A stretch of 64,000 nt of DNA from DATEDA01 sp963789885 (GCA_963789885.1 CAWBNB010000030.1:62001-126000); one strand, 5' to 3'. Numbered from the stretch's first letter, positions 16,911-26,729 are shown. Numbers and translations: made by a program. The notes: a model not told the origin generated them from the letters alone.

Positions 16911-17185
16911 CGTCTCGGCTTCGCTCGTCACTCGTCCCTGATCGCCGGGGCGTCCGCGCGGTAGCACCAAAGGCCAGCCCGGCCCATGCACCAAGAGCCG
17001 ATTCCGCGCGTCTCGCAAGGGGGCCATCATTCCGGAACGCGTGAACGCGACGCGGATGACTCGCGTGGATCGGCGCCGCCGGGGGCCAGTCCTTCCCCCG
17101 AGATTGCTCCCCTCCCTGTCCCCCGGCGGCTGTCCGATCTCCGGGAGCGGCCGATCGACGCGGGAGACGCCGCCGCGGAGCAGCC
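16911..17185. other. Convergent intergenic stretch, no gene seen
   Basis: This 275-base stretch lies between the stops of two convergent response-regulator genes. Neither strand shows a frame with a ribosome binding site or recognisable domain. No strong hairpin with a T-run was found. Confidence 0.4.
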
Positions 17186-17608
17186 TCAGCGACCGGATCC
17201 AGCGGATCGCGGTGACGGATCGACCGCCTGCCTGACGGCCGCCAGGAGCGCGCGACCGGGAACCGGTTTGTAGAAGAAGGCGACGCATCCCGCCCGCCGC
17301 GCCCGCTCTTGCGCGTCCGGTTCCTCGTGCGCGGTGACGAAGATGATGGGCGGGGCAACGCCGCCCGCGGTGATCCGCTCCTGCAGGTCGAGACCGGACA
17401 TGCCGCCGAGGTGAACGTCGAGGACGAGGCAATCGGTCTGCGCGCGCCCGGGATCGTCCAGGAATCCTTCCGCGGACGAATAACTGACCGGATTGAAACC
17501 GGCGGCGCGCAGCAGCCGTGCGAGGGCGCCCCGAACGCCGGCGTCGTCGTCGACGATGGCGACATTCACTGTCTCTGCACTGACCCCACGACGCTCGACG
17601 ATGGCCAT
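17186..17608 (-). CDS. Single-domain response regulator (receiver only)
   Basis: A receiver domain with no output domain: VAIVDDDAGVRGALARLLRA, the Asp of CLVLDVHLGGMSG, the Thr/Ser of IIFVTAHEE and the Lys of FFYKPVPG. The product ends about 15 residues after the last helix. The start is uncertain: ATG 17617, ATG 17608 or GTG 17569. The last gives the textbook MNVAIVDDD opening but has only a weak ribosome binding site. It converges with the FixJ-like gene. Such proteins often act as phosphate sinks or relays in the same signalling system. Confidence 0.8.
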   Translation of the reverse strand: MAIVERRGVSAETVNVAIVDDDAGVRGALARLLRAAGFNPVSYSSAEGFLDDPGRAQTDCLVLDVHLGGMSGLDLQERITAGGVAPPIIFVTAHEEPDAQERARRAGCVAFFYKPVPGRALLAAVRQAVDPSPRSAGSGR

Positions 17609-17706
17609 CGCGAACATGCTGCCGAAGGTACGCGCGGCGCGCGCGTCCATCTACGGTACTTTGGTGCAGTGGCGAGGGATTTCTTGGTGTTCCGGCGCCA
17701 CCGACG

Positions 17707-18433
17707 TCATGCCGCACTGCGAGACCGCTCGTGGCAAAGAACGGCGGCGACGCTCGGCAAAGGGACCGTGGTCCGGGCAGATGTCGGGGCCGTCGCTCGC
17801 CCGCACTCGGTATCGCCGGCGAGCGTGGCGAGCAACGCCGGACCGCCGCCTTTGAAGTGCACCGCCACGATGTTGGTCTTGCCGAGATAGTTCACCAGCT
17901 CGCCGCCGACGTGCGGATTGGTCGCCGGACCCGCGGTGGCGAAGTTGAGGCTGCCCGGTTTCGCGCGCGCGAGATCGAGAAACTCCTGCAGATTGCGCGC
18001 CGGCACTCTCGGATTGATCGCCATCACCGACACCGACTGGCACAGGAGCGAGATCGGCACGAAATCGGTGAAGGTGTCGTAGTTGAGCTTGGCGTAGAGG
18101 AGCCCGTTCGTGACCAGTGGATTGGTGTTGATGAGCAGGGTGTATCCGTCGGGCGTCGCGCGCGCCGCCTGCTCCGTGCCGATGTTGCCGGAGGCGCCCG
18201 CTGCGGTTCTCGACCACCATCGGCTGACCCAAGCTCTCGGAGAGCCGCGGCGACAGCAGCCGCGCAACCGTGTCCACGCTCCCACCGGGCGGGAACGGCA
18301 CGATCACCCGGATCGGCTTGGTCGGATAGGCCTGCGCGAAGACGAGATGGGGCGCGATTGCGGCCAGCATCACCGCCAGCAACCGGCCCAACGAGCGGCG
18401 CCGGCACTTCGATGGCGAACGACAATTCCGCAT
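17707..18433 (-). pseudogene. Decayed Bug/TctC-type periplasmic receptor (frameshift, C-terminus lost)
   Basis: ATG 18433 opens with a basic leader and signal peptide, then AQAYPTKPIRVIVPFPPGGS, the Bug-family N-terminus. After VENRSG the frame is lost. It resumes one base out near 18200 with GASGNIGTEQAARATPDGYT and runs to HFKGGGPALLATLAGDTE. Beyond that point the usual C-terminal ~120 residues are replaced by an Arg/Ser-rich shadow ending at 17707. The gene therefore carries a frameshift and has lost its last third. Intact relatives lie at 32955-33941 and 61381-62358. It is divergent from hyuA and may once have served that operon. Confidence 0.8.
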
Positions 18434-18543
18434 GGGATCCCCGGGTGCGCGAGAGTGTGATCGCGACTTTAGCGCGGGTCGGGCATCCCTGAACGGCCGT
18501 GCTTGCGCCGCGCGCCGGGCATGGCTAGATTCGGACCGTCCCC

Positions 18544-20600
18544 ATGACCCAGCGCCTCCGCATCGGCATCGACACTGGCGGCACGTTCACCGACATCGTC
18601 GCGGTGGACGGCGCGTCGGGCAGGGTCGAGATCACCAAGGTCCCGAGCACACCGGCCAACCCGGCGATCGGCCTGGTGCAGGGCGTCGGCAGGATCCTCG
18701 GCCAGACCGGGCGGTCGACGGCGGATCTCGCGGGTCTCGCGCACGGCACGACGGTCGCGACCAACGCGTTGCTCCAGGGCGAGATCGAGTCGCTCGGCCT
18801 CGTCGTGACCGAGGGCTTCCGGCATCTGCTCGAGATCGCGCGCCAGTCGGTGCCCGAGGGCTACGGCAACTCCTACTTCTGGGTGAAGCCCGAGCGCATC
18901 GTCCCGGTCGAGCTCGTGCGCGAGGTCGGCGGGCGCCTCGACTTCCGCGGCGGCGAGATCCGGCCGCTGGACGAACGCAGTGTGCGGCTAGCGGCGCGTT
19001 TCTTCAGGCAGCGCGGCATCCGCGCCGTCGGCGTCTGCCTGATCCACTCGTACGCGAACGACCGTCACGAGCGCCGCGTCCGCGAGCTGTTCCGCGAGGA
19101 ATACCCCGAGTGCGCCGTGTCGCTCTCGTGCGAGGTGCTGCCCGAGTACCGCGAGTACGAGCGCGCGATGACGACGCTCGTCGACGCGTTCGTGAAGCCG
19201 CACATGGGACGTTACCTGCAGCGGATCCACGAGGAGCTCGGACCGGACCTGCGTTCGAAGCCGTTCCTCGTGATGCAGTCCTCCGGCGGCGTGATCTCGA
19301 GCGAGCAGGTCGTCCACAAGCCGATCACCACCGCGCTGTCGGGGCCGGCGGCGGGCGCGCTCGGCGCGGCGGTAGTGGCGAAGGTCGCCGGGTTCGAGGA
19401 TCTCGTGACGCTCGACGCCGGCGGCACGTCGACCGACCTCTGCCTGATCGAGGCGGGCGTGCCGAAGGTCACCAACGGCGGTTCGGTCGGGCCGTTCCCG
19501 GTGCGCATCCCGATGATCGACATCAAGACCGTCGGCACCGGCGGCGGCTCGATCGCCTGGATCAGCCGCGAGGGCCATCTCAAGGTCGGGCCGAAGAGCG
19601 CCGGCGCGGTGCCCGGGCCGATGTGCTATCCGGCGGGCGGGGACCAGCCGACGATCACCGACGCGAATCTCGTGCTCGGGCGGATCCCGCCGGCGCTGAT
19701 CGGCGGGGGGATCAAGCTCGATGCCGAGCGCTCGCGCAAGCGGCATCGCCGATCTCGGCAAGCGGCTTGGCCGCGGGATGTCGGTGTGAGCAGCCTCGCC
19801 GAGGGCATCATCGAGATCGCGAACTGGAACCAGGCGAACTGCATCCGGCAGATGACGATCCAGCGCGGCATCGACCCGCGCGGGCTCGCGCTGCTGTCGT
19901 TCGGTGGTTCGGGGCCGGCGCAGTCGCCGGCCGTGATGGAGCTCCTCGGGATGAAGGCCTGCATCGTGCCGCTCAACCCGGGCAACCTCTCGGCGTTCGG
20001 GCTCCTGGCGGTCGACTGGCGCACCGATCACATCGCGACCCGCGTCACGCACGAGGACGCGCTCGATCCGGACGCGCTCGCGGCGCTCTACCGCGAGCTC
20101 GAGCGCGAGGCGACCGAGACCCTCGCGCGCGACGGGATCGATCCGCGCAATGTCCGCCTCGTTCGCGAGGCCGACATCCGCTACGTCGGGCAGTCGATGG
20201 AAGTGCGGGTGCAGGCACCCGGCGGCGCGATCGATCGCGCGTTCGTCGGGGCGCTGGTCGACGCGTTCCACGCGGCGCACGAGAAGGCGTTCGGCTACAG
20301 CTATCGCGGCAAGCAGAAGGTCGAGCTGGTGAACGTCTGCGTATCGGGGTTCGGGCTGATCGACCGGCCGGCGCTGCCGAAGCTCGCCGCGGGCGCAGCG
20401 GCAAAGCCGCGCACCGCACGGCGCGCGTTCTTCGGGGCGCGTTCGTCGAGACCCCGGTCTACGATCGCGTCGCGCTCGCGCCGGGCGCCCGGATCGAGGG
20501 ACCGGCGGTGATCGAGGAGTTCGGCTCCACGACCGTCGTGTTCCCGGGCCAGGTGCTCGCGGTCGACCCCTACGGGATCATGATCGTGCGGAGGGCGTGA
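18544..20600 (+). CDS. hyuA: Hydantoinase/oxoprolinase A-type subunit, with three indels
   Basis: HyuA-type subunit of the ATP-dependent N-methylhydantoinase/5-oxoprolinase/acetone carboxylase family, which works with HyuB. It has the actin-like phosphate loop RIGIDTGGTFTDIVAVD at the N-terminus, GLAHGTTVATNALL, GPAAGALGA and TLDAGGTSTDLCLI. The frame is disturbed twice. Between 19738 and about 19787 two compensating indels turn the expected GIADLGKRLGRGMSV into a basic shadow. Near 20436 a base is missing, so the true C-terminus (GAFVETPVYDRVALAPGARI and onward) is read in another frame to the stop at 20600. TGATG joins it to hyuB. Substrate unknown; a cyclic amide or imide is likely. Confidence 0.88.
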
Positions 20601-22465
20601 TGGCGGCGATCCCGAAACCGCGGGCGGCGGAAGTGGATCCGATCGTGCTGCAGATCGTCGAGGGCACGCTCAACTCGATCGAGGCCGAGATCGAGTACGC
20701 GATCGAGCGCACCGCGCGCTCGCCGATGATCCGCGAGGCGCACGACTACCGGGTCGGCCTCTTCGACCGCCGCTGCCGCAAGCTCACCGGGCGCTCGTAC
20801 TCGGCGATGCCGAACGCGGTCGTGCGCGACTACCCGCCGGAGACGATGCAGCCGGGCGACGTGTTTCTCATGAACGACACCTATCTCACCGAAGGGTCGA
20901 TCGGACACCTCCCCGATGTGTGCTCGACGGTACCGGTGTTCCACCGCGGCGAGGTGGTCGCGTACATCCAGGCGTTCGGGCACCACGACGACATCGGCGG
21001 CCGCGTGCCGGGCTCGATGCCGGGGACGGCGGTGACCGTGTTCGAGGAGGGGCTCGCGATCCCGCCGATCCGGATCTATCGCGAGGGCAAACGGAACGAC
21101 GAGGCGTTCGCCATCATCCGGCGGAACACGCGCGTGCCGGAAATGTTGGAAGCGGACCTGGATTCCGAGATCGAGGCGATCCGCATGGGCGCGCGGCGGA
21201 TGGAGGAATTGTTCGAACGCTTCGGGAAAGAGACGGTCGAGGCCTGCTGCCAGGCGATCCTCGACAAGTGCCGCGACATCTACGCAACCGAGCTCCTGCC
21301 GAAGATCCCCGACGGCGAGTACGCGTGGGAGGATTTCGTCGAGCACGATGGCGTGACCGACCCCAGCCTCCACCGCCTCGCGCTGCGCATGGTGAAGAAA
21401 GGCGGGCGGATCACGCTCGACTTCAACGGCACCGCGCCGCAGTCATCCGGGCCGATCAACTGGCCGGCCGACTACGCCGACGGCGCGTTCCTCATCAAGT
21501 GGATCGCGCCGATCCTGCGCAACCTCGCCGATACGCCCGAGCGGGCGGCGGAGATCCACGTCAACGAGGGCGTGTGCGAGGTCTTCGACGTGATCTTCCC
21601 GCCGAAGGGCACGCTGATCACGCCGGAATGGCCGGCGGCGACCAACGCGCGCTCGTTCGTCCTGTTGCGCTCGCTCGGCCTCCTTGCGGGCGTCGTCGCG
21701 CAGGCGACCGGCGGGCACATGCCGGCCGACCAGGAGACGATTCGCTATACCGGGTTCTACGGCACGGACCCGAACGGCCGCCCCTTCCTCTCGCGCGAGG
21801 TGATCGGCGGCGGCTCGGGCGGGCGGCACTACGCCGACGGCAACGACGCGATCCACATCGTGCCCGACTCGCGGAACCAGCCGGCGGAGTTCACCGAGAA
21901 TCGCTTCCCGGTCATCGTCGAGCGACTGGGCCTGAGCACTGACTCGGGCGGCGCGGGGAAGCGCCGCGGCGGACTCGGCTACGACAAACACTACCGCGTG
22001 CTCGTCGATTGCCACACGATCGTGACCGCCGACCGAGTGCGGCTCGGCTGCTACGGCGTCGCGGGCGGCAAGGCCGGCGAGCCGTTCTGCGTTACCGTGG
22101 ACCTCCACGGCGCCGCGAAGCGGCTCGGCGGACTCGTCGACGGCGAGCCGGTGACGGCGGGGCAGGTCGTGCGCGTCGTGACGACCGGCGGCGGCGGCTG
22201 GGGCGATCCGCTCGAGCGCGAGCCCGAGCTGGTCCTGCGCGACGTCGTCCAGCGCAAGGTGTCGCCGGAGGCGGCGCGGCGCGAGTACGGCGTCGTCCTC
22301 GTCGCGCACGACGCGGAGGTCGAGACGGAATATGCGGTCGACGAAGCGGCCACGGCGAAGCTCCGCGGCGAAATGCGCGCCGAGCGCAAAGGGCCGCTGC
22401 CGCTTATCGATCGCGGGCCCGGGTACGAGAAGATGCTGCGCGGCGAGCATGAGCCGCGCATCTAG
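20600..22465 (+). CDS. hyuB: Hydantoinase/oxoprolinase B-type subunit
   Basis: The 621-residue HyuB-type subunit starts with ATG overlapping the hyuA TGA by one base. Typical features are DPIVLQIVEGTLNSIEAEIE at the N-terminus, NDTYLTEGSIGHLPD, the metal-site-like segment GHHDDIGGRVPGSMPG, and the Gly-rich C-terminal VVTTGGGGWGDPLERE. HyuB and HyuA together use ATP to open cyclic amides (hydantoins, 5-oxoproline, caprolactam) or to carboxylate ketones. Here the partner genes downstream favour ring opening of a nitrogen heterocycle. The barbiturase gene follows after 10 bases, so it belongs to the same operon. Confidence 0.93.
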   Translation: MAAIPKPRAAEVDPIVLQIVEGTLNSIEAEIEYAIERTARSPMIREAHDYRVGLFDRRCRKLTGRSYSAMPNAVVRDYPPETMQPGDVFLMNDTYLTEGSIGHLPDVCSTVPVFHRGEVVAYIQAFGHHDDIGGRVPGSMPGTAVTVFEEGLAIPPIRIYREGKRNDEAFAIIRRNTRVPEMLEADLDSEIEAIRMGARRMEELFERFGKETVEACCQAILDKCRDIYATELLPKIPDGEYAWEDFVEHDGVTDPSLHRLALRMVKKGGRITLDFNGTAPQSSGPINWPADYADGAFLIKWIAPILRNLADTPERAAEIHVNEGVCEVFDVIFPPKGTLITPEWPAATNARSFVLLRSLGLLAGVVAQATGGHMPADQETIRYTGFYGTDPNGRPFLSREVIGGGSGGRHYADGNDAIHIVPDSRNQPAEFTENRFPVIVERLGLSTDSGGAGKRRGGLGYDKHYRVLVDCHTIVTADRVRLGCYGVAGGKAGEPFCVTVDLHGAAKRLGGLVDGEPVTAGQVVRVVTTGGGGWGDPLEREPELVLRDVVQRKVSPEAARREYGVVLVAHDAEVETEYAVDEAATAKLRGEMRAERKGPLPLIDRGPGYEKMLRGEHEPRI

Positions 22466-22475
22466 GAGAAGCTAG

Positions 22476-23570
22476 ATGGCAATCGAAGTCGCAAAGGTCG
22501 TCCTCAAGACGGTGCAGGACGCTTCCGGCATGGAGGAGTGCATCCGCGCCGGACGGTTCGCCGCCGACGAGGTCGTCGCGGTGATCGGCAAGACCGAGGG
22601 CAACGGCGGGGTCAACGACTTCACCCGCATCCTCGCCGACCAGGCGTTCCGCGCGGTGCTCATGAAACACGGCAAGCGCTCGGCCGAGTCGGTGAAGCAG
22701 ATCCCGATGGTGTGGTCGGGCGGCTGCGACGGCGTCATCACGCCGCACGCCACGGTGTTCGCGCAGAACGCGAAGACCGGCGCCGCGTCGAAAGCGCGGC
22801 TCGCGATCGGCACCGCGATGAGCCCGCAGATCTTTCCGGAGGACATCGGGCGGCCGGCGATGGTCGAGAAGATCGCCGCAGGCGTCCTTGCTGCGATGAA
22901 AGACGCGGGCATCTCGGACCCGAAGGACGTGCACTACGTGCAGACGAAGACGCCGCTCCTCACGATCGACTGGGTGCAGGACGCGCACCGTCGCGGGAAA
23001 ACCGTCGCGTGCGAGGTGCACGACTCGATGGGCGTGTCGAACGGCACGACCGCGCTCGGCATCGGCGTCGCGCTCGGCGAGATCGAGATGCCGAAGGCGG
23101 AGCAGATCTGCAAGGACCTCGACATCTACTCGTCGGTCGCGTCGTGCTCTTCGGGGGTCGAGCTCGACGCCGGGCAGATCGTCCTCCTCGGCAACCGGGC
23201 GGGCGCGGGCGGCAGGTACGCCATCGGGCACTCGGTGATGAAGGACGCGCTGGACATCGACGGCATCTACGACGCGATCCGGAACGCTGGCCTCCAGCTT
23301 CCCGAGCGCGCGCGCGCCGAGGACCTGAAGGGCAGGCTCGTCAACTGCTTCATCAAGTGTGAGGCCGACCACCGCGGCACCCTGCGCGGCCGGCGGCAGA
23401 TCATGCTCGACGACTCGGACGTGCATCACCACCGGCACGCGAAAGCGGCGGTGGGCGGCGTGGCGGCCGCCGCCATCGGCGATCCGGCGGTGTTCGTGTC
23501 GGTCGACGCGATGCACCAGGGGCCGCAGGGCGGCGGGCCGGTGATCGCGATCGTGGACCTCGGCGAGTGA
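22476..23570 (+). CDS. Barbiturase / cyanuric acid hydrolase family ring-opening amidohydrolase
   Basis: The 364-residue protein belongs to the small AtzD/barbiturase family, a threefold-repeat enzyme that opens barbiturate (to ureidomalonate) or cyanurate (to carboxybiuret). Three Lys-Ser pairs expected in the family can be placed: Lys39 (GKTEGNGG) with Ser81 (WSGGCDG), Lys158 (VQTKTPLL) with Ser225/226 (CSSGVE), and Lys294 (FIKCEAD) with Ser342 (VFVSVDA). RRQIMLDDSDVHHHRHAKAA and MHQGPQGGGP are family signatures. AGGAGAAG lies just upstream of ATG 22476. Sequence alone does not separate barbiturase from cyanurate hydrolase; the operon with FdrA, DUF1116 and an amidase makes barbiturate more attractive. 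Confidence 0.9.
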   Translation: MAIEVAKVVLKTVQDASGMEECIRAGRFAADEVVAVIGKTEGNGGVNDFTRILADQAFRAVLMKHGKRSAESVKQIPMVWSGGCDGVITPHATVFAQNAKTGAASKARLAIGTAMSPQIFPEDIGRPAMVEKIAAGVLAAMKDAGISDPKDVHYVQTKTPLLTIDWVQDAHRRGKTVACEVHDSMGVSNGTTALGIGVALGEIEMPKAEQICKDLDIYSSVASCSSGVELDAGQIVLLGNRAGAGGRYAIGHSVMKDALDIDGIYDAIRNAGLQLPERARAEDLKGRLVNCFIKCEADHRGTLRGRRQIMLDDSDVHHHRHAKAAVGGVAAAAIGDPAVFVSVDAMHQGPQGGGPVIAIVDLGE

Positions 23571-24386
23571 TCGGCGCCACGGCCGCGATCGCGCCGGGCA
23601 CGGCGGCGGCCGCCCCCGCGGCGGCTGCGCCCGCCCACATCACGATCCGCGGCCTCTCGAAGCGCTTCCAGGGCGCGGTCATCTACGACGGCTTCGACCT
23701 CGACATCGCGCGCGGCGAGTTCCTCTCGATCTTCGGCCCGAACGGCTGCGGCAAGTCGACGCTGATCAACATCGTAGCCGGCCTCGTCCCGGCCGACGCC
23801 GGCACGATCCGGTTCGGGGGCAAGGAGCTCCGCGACACCAAGATCGGCTACGTGTTCCAGAATTACCGCGAGGCGCTCTTTCCGTGGCTGCGCTCGTTCG
23901 ACAACATCGAATACCCGCTGAAGCTGGCGAAGCTGCCCGGGCCCGAGCGCCGCGCGAAGGTGGAGCGGCTGGTCGTGCACCTCGGCGTCAAGATCGACCT
24001 CGACCGCTACCCCTACGAGCTCTCCGGCGGGCAGCAGCAGCTGGTGTCGATCATGCGCGCGCTGGTGGTCGAGCCCGAGGTGCTGTTCCTCGACGAGCCG
24101 TTCTCCGCGCTCGACTACGAGATGACGCTCTTCATGCGCGAGCAGCTGCAGCGCATCTTCATGGAGACCCGGACGACCACGGTGCTGGTGTCGCACGATC
24201 TCGAGGAGGCGGTCTACCTCGCCGACCGGGTGCTGCTGCTGTCCCGGCGGCCGGCGCGGATCGCCGACTGTCCCGCGCGTGACGACGCCGCGGCCGCGCG
24301 GCGACGCGACGCTCTCCGAGGCCGGGTTCGTGGCGATCAAGGGCCACTGCCTGGAGGTGTTCCAGCGCGAGGTGCACAAGGCATGA
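23567..24386 (+). CDS. ABC importer ATPase (NitT/TauT type), frameshifted near 24280
   Basis: The ATPase has Walker A FGPNGCGKSTLINI, the Q-loop VFQNYREALFPWLRS, the signature LSGGQQQ, Walker B VLFLDEPFSALD and the switch His in LVSHDLEEA. GTG 23567 overlaps the barbiturase stop; a 25-residue Ala/Pro-rich leader precedes the domain. One indel near 24275-24282 shifts the frame. The natural end (TLSEAGFVAIKGHCLEVFQ and a short tail) is read in another frame, stopping at 24386 with ATGA overlapping the permease start. As written, the first frame runs straight into the permease gene and would give a false 522-residue fusion. Confidence 0.9.
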
Positions 24387-25135
24387 AGCGCGACGCGCTC
24401 CTGCCGGTGGTCGGCGTCGCCGGGCTGATCGCGGTCTGGTACCTCGCGGTCTGGGCGCGCGTGGTGGACCCGGTGCTCCTGCCGTCGCCCGACCAGGCGT
24501 TCGCCGCGCTGGTGAAGGGCATGGCCGGCGGCAAGCTCGGGATCGATTTCTGGCGCACCGTCGAGCGCACCGCGTACGCGATCGCGATCGCCGCGGTGAT
24601 CGCGATCCCGCTCGGTGTCCTGCTCGGGGCGAACGAGCGCGCCTACCGCGCGGTCGAGTTCGTGATCGACTTCTTCCGCTCGACGCCCGCTTCGGCGATG
24701 TTCCCGCTGTTCCTGGTGATCTTCGGCGTCGGGGACAAGACCAAGATCCTGGTCGCCTCGTTCGGCGCGGCGCTGGTGATTCTCTTCAACGTCGCCTACG
24801 GCGTGATGAACGCACGGAAGACGCGCCTTCTCGCCGCGAGGGTGATGGGCGCGTCGAAGCTGCGCGTGCTCACCGACGTCATGCTGCTCGAATCGCTGCC
24901 GCAGACCTTCGTCGGCCTGCGCAACGGCGTCTCGCTCGCGCTGGTGATCGTGGTGGTCGCCGAGATGTTCATCGGCTCGACCGACGGCCTCGGCCAGCGC
25001 GTGTTCGAGGCGCAGCAGCTGTTCGCGATGCCCGACATGTACGCCGCGATCTTCGCCGCCGGCGCGCTCGGCTACGGGCTCAATCTCCTCTTCATGCTGG
25101 TCGAGAAGCGCTTCGTCCACTGGGCCGGAAAATAG
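24383..25135 (+). CDS. ABC importer permease (NitT/TauT/SsuC type)
   Basis: The 250-residue inner membrane protein has about six hydrophobic helices and the binding-protein-dependent transport (EAA) loop around AARVMGASKLRVLTDVMLLE. ATG 24383 overlaps the restored ATPase stop. With the ATPase and the binding protein at 28142 it makes a complete importer of the family that carries taurine, nitrate, thiamine-pyrimidine and similar small solutes. The substrate is probably that of the surrounding catabolic genes. Confidence 0.92.
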   Translation: MKRDALLPVVGVAGLIAVWYLAVWARVVDPVLLPSPDQAFAALVKGMAGGKLGIDFWRTVERTAYAIAIAAVIAIPLGVLLGANERAYRAVEFVIDFFRSTPASAMFPLFLVIFGVGDKTKILVASFGAALVILFNVAYGVMNARKTRLLAARVMGASKLRVLTDVMLLESLPQTFVGLRNGVSLALVIVVVAEMFIGSTDGLGQRVFEAQQLFAMPDMYAAIFAAGALGYGLNLLFMLVEKRFVHWAGK

Positions 25136-25139
25136 CGCC

Positions 25140-26729
25140 ATGCCCACGGTCAGCCGGATCATCGCCAACACCTATCGCGACTCGGTGTCGCTGATGCAGC
25201 TCTCGGCGTCGCTGAAGGACGTCGCCGGCGTGGAGGAGGCCTCCGCGATCATGGCGACCGAGGGCAACATTGCGCTGCTCGCCGAAGTCGGGCTCGTCGA
25301 AGGCGGGATGGCCGCGCAGCCGAGCGATCTCCTGGTGGTAGTGCGCGCGAAGAGCGAGGCCGCGGCGAATGCGGCGATCGCGCGGGTCGAGGAGGCGCTC
25401 AAAGCGAGGCCGCCGGCGCGGGCCGCCGGCGGGCCCGCGGAGAATGCGCCACCGCGTTCGATCGGGATGGCGGTCGAGGCGTCGCCCGGCGCGAACCTCG
25501 CGCTGGTCTCGGTGCCGGGCGAGTACGCGGCGGCGGAAGCGGAGAAGGCGCTCGCGCTCGGCCTGAACGTCATGCTCTTCAGCGACAACGTGTCGCTTGC
25601 CGACGAGATCGCGTTGAAGCGGGCTGCGGCGAACCGCGAGCTGCTCGTCATGGGCCCCGACTGCGGGACGGCGATCATCGACGGCGTGCCGCTCGCATTC
25701 GCGAACCGGGTGCGGCGCGGGCCGATCGGCTGCGTGGCAGCGTCGGGCACCGGGCTGCAGCAGGTCACCGCGCTCGTCGACCGGCTGGGCTCGGGCGTCT
25801 CGCAGGCGATCGGCACCGGCGGGCGCGATCTGAAGGAGGAGGTCGGCGGGCTCACGATGCTCGCCGGGCTCGACGCGCTCGCGTCCGACCGCGAGACGAA
25901 GGTGATCGTGCTGATCTCGAAACCACCGGCCGCGGCGGTTGCAGAGAAGGTGCTCGCGGCAGCGGCGAAGGCGAAGAAGCCGGTCGTTGTCTGCTTCGTC
26001 GGCGCGTCGCCGTCGAAGCTCGCCGGGAAGAACCTCCATCCGGTGCGCACGCTCGAGGACGCGGCGCGCGCCGCGGTGGCGCTCGCGCGCGGGCGGAAAC
26101 CTGCCAAGGGTGGCGCGAGCCCGCGGCTCGGCAAGGGCGTACCCCCGCTCGCGCGTGGCCAGCGATTCGTGCGGGGACTCTTCAGCGGCGGCACGTTCTG
26201 CTACGAGGCCTCGCTCCTCCTCGGCGAAGCGCTCGGGCAGGTCTGGTCCAACGCGCCGGTGCGCCACGAGGACGAGCTCGACGACCCGTTCAAGAGCCGC
26301 GGGCACACCGTCATCGATCTCGGCGATGACGTCTTCACCCGCGGCCGCCCGCACCCGATGATCGACCATCGCCTCCGCAACGAGCGGATGGTGCGCGAAG
26401 CGGCCGATCCGGAGGTAGCCGTGATCCTGTTCGACGTCGTGCTCGGCTATGGCAGCCATCCCGACCCGGCGACGGAGATGGTCCCGGCGATCGTCGCGGC
26501 GCGCGCCGCCGCCGCGAAGCGGAAGCGCCGGATCGCGTTCGTCGGCGCGGTCTGCGGCACCGACACGGATCCGCAGGGCCTCGCGCGGCAGGAGGCGGCG
26601 CTCGCGAAGGCCGGCGTGATTCTCGGGTCGAGCAACGCCGAGGCGGTAAGGATCGCCGCCGCAATGGTGAACCGCGCGCCTCGTAAACACCCGATCGGCG
26701 CGCTGCGGGCCAGGCGGGGGCGGGCTTGA
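25140..26729 (+). CDS. fdrA: FdrA family protein (acyl-CoA-synthetase-like; carbamoyltransferase component)
   Basis: The 529-residue protein matches FdrA. It has ACT-like N-terminal residues (ANTYRDSVSLMQLS, then TEGNIALLAEVGLVEGG), a CoA-binding/ligase-like core (MGPDCGTAIIDGVPLAFANR, AASGTGLQQVTALVD, IGTGGRDL) and a C-terminal ligase-like part (FSGGTFCYEASLLLGEA). In E. coli, FdrA (AllF) with YlbE (AllG) and YlbF (AllH) forms the oxamate transcarbamylase that cleaves oxalurate to oxamate and carbamoyl phosphate. Only FdrA and the YlbE homologue are present here. It lies between the permease and DUF1116 genes, four bases after the former. The barbiturase context suggests ureidomalonate as substrate. 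Confidence 0.88.
   Translation: MPTVSRIIANTYRDSVSLMQLSASLKDVAGVEEASAIMATEGNIALLAEVGLVEGGMAAQPSDLLVVVRAKSEAAANAAIARVEEALKARPPARAAGGPAENAPPRSIGMAVEASPGANLALVSVPGEYAAAEAEKALALGLNVMLFSDNVSLADEIALKRAAANRELLVMGPDCGTAIIDGVPLAFANRVRRGPIGCVAASGTGLQQVTALVDRLGSGVSQAIGTGGRDLKEEVGGLTMLAGLDALASDRETKVIVLISKPPAAAVAEKVLAAAAKAKKPVVVCFVGASPSKLAGKNLHPVRTLEDAARAAVALARGRKPAKGGASPRLGKGVPPLARGQRFVRGLFSGGTFCYEASLLLGEALGQVWSNAPVRHEDELDDPFKSRGHTVIDLGDDVFTRGRPHPMIDHRLRNERMVREAADPEVAVILFDVVLGYGSHPDPATEMVPAIVAARAAAAKRKRRIAFVGAVCGTDTDPQGLARQEAALAKAGVILGSSNAEAVRIAAAMVNRAPRKHPIGALRARRGRA

Noticed and set aside
23567..25135. A natural ABC ATPase-permease fusion protein
   Set aside because: The joining segment is a shadow frame, and the shifted frame gives a normal ATPase end with ATGA overlap. 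Two separate genes are more likely.
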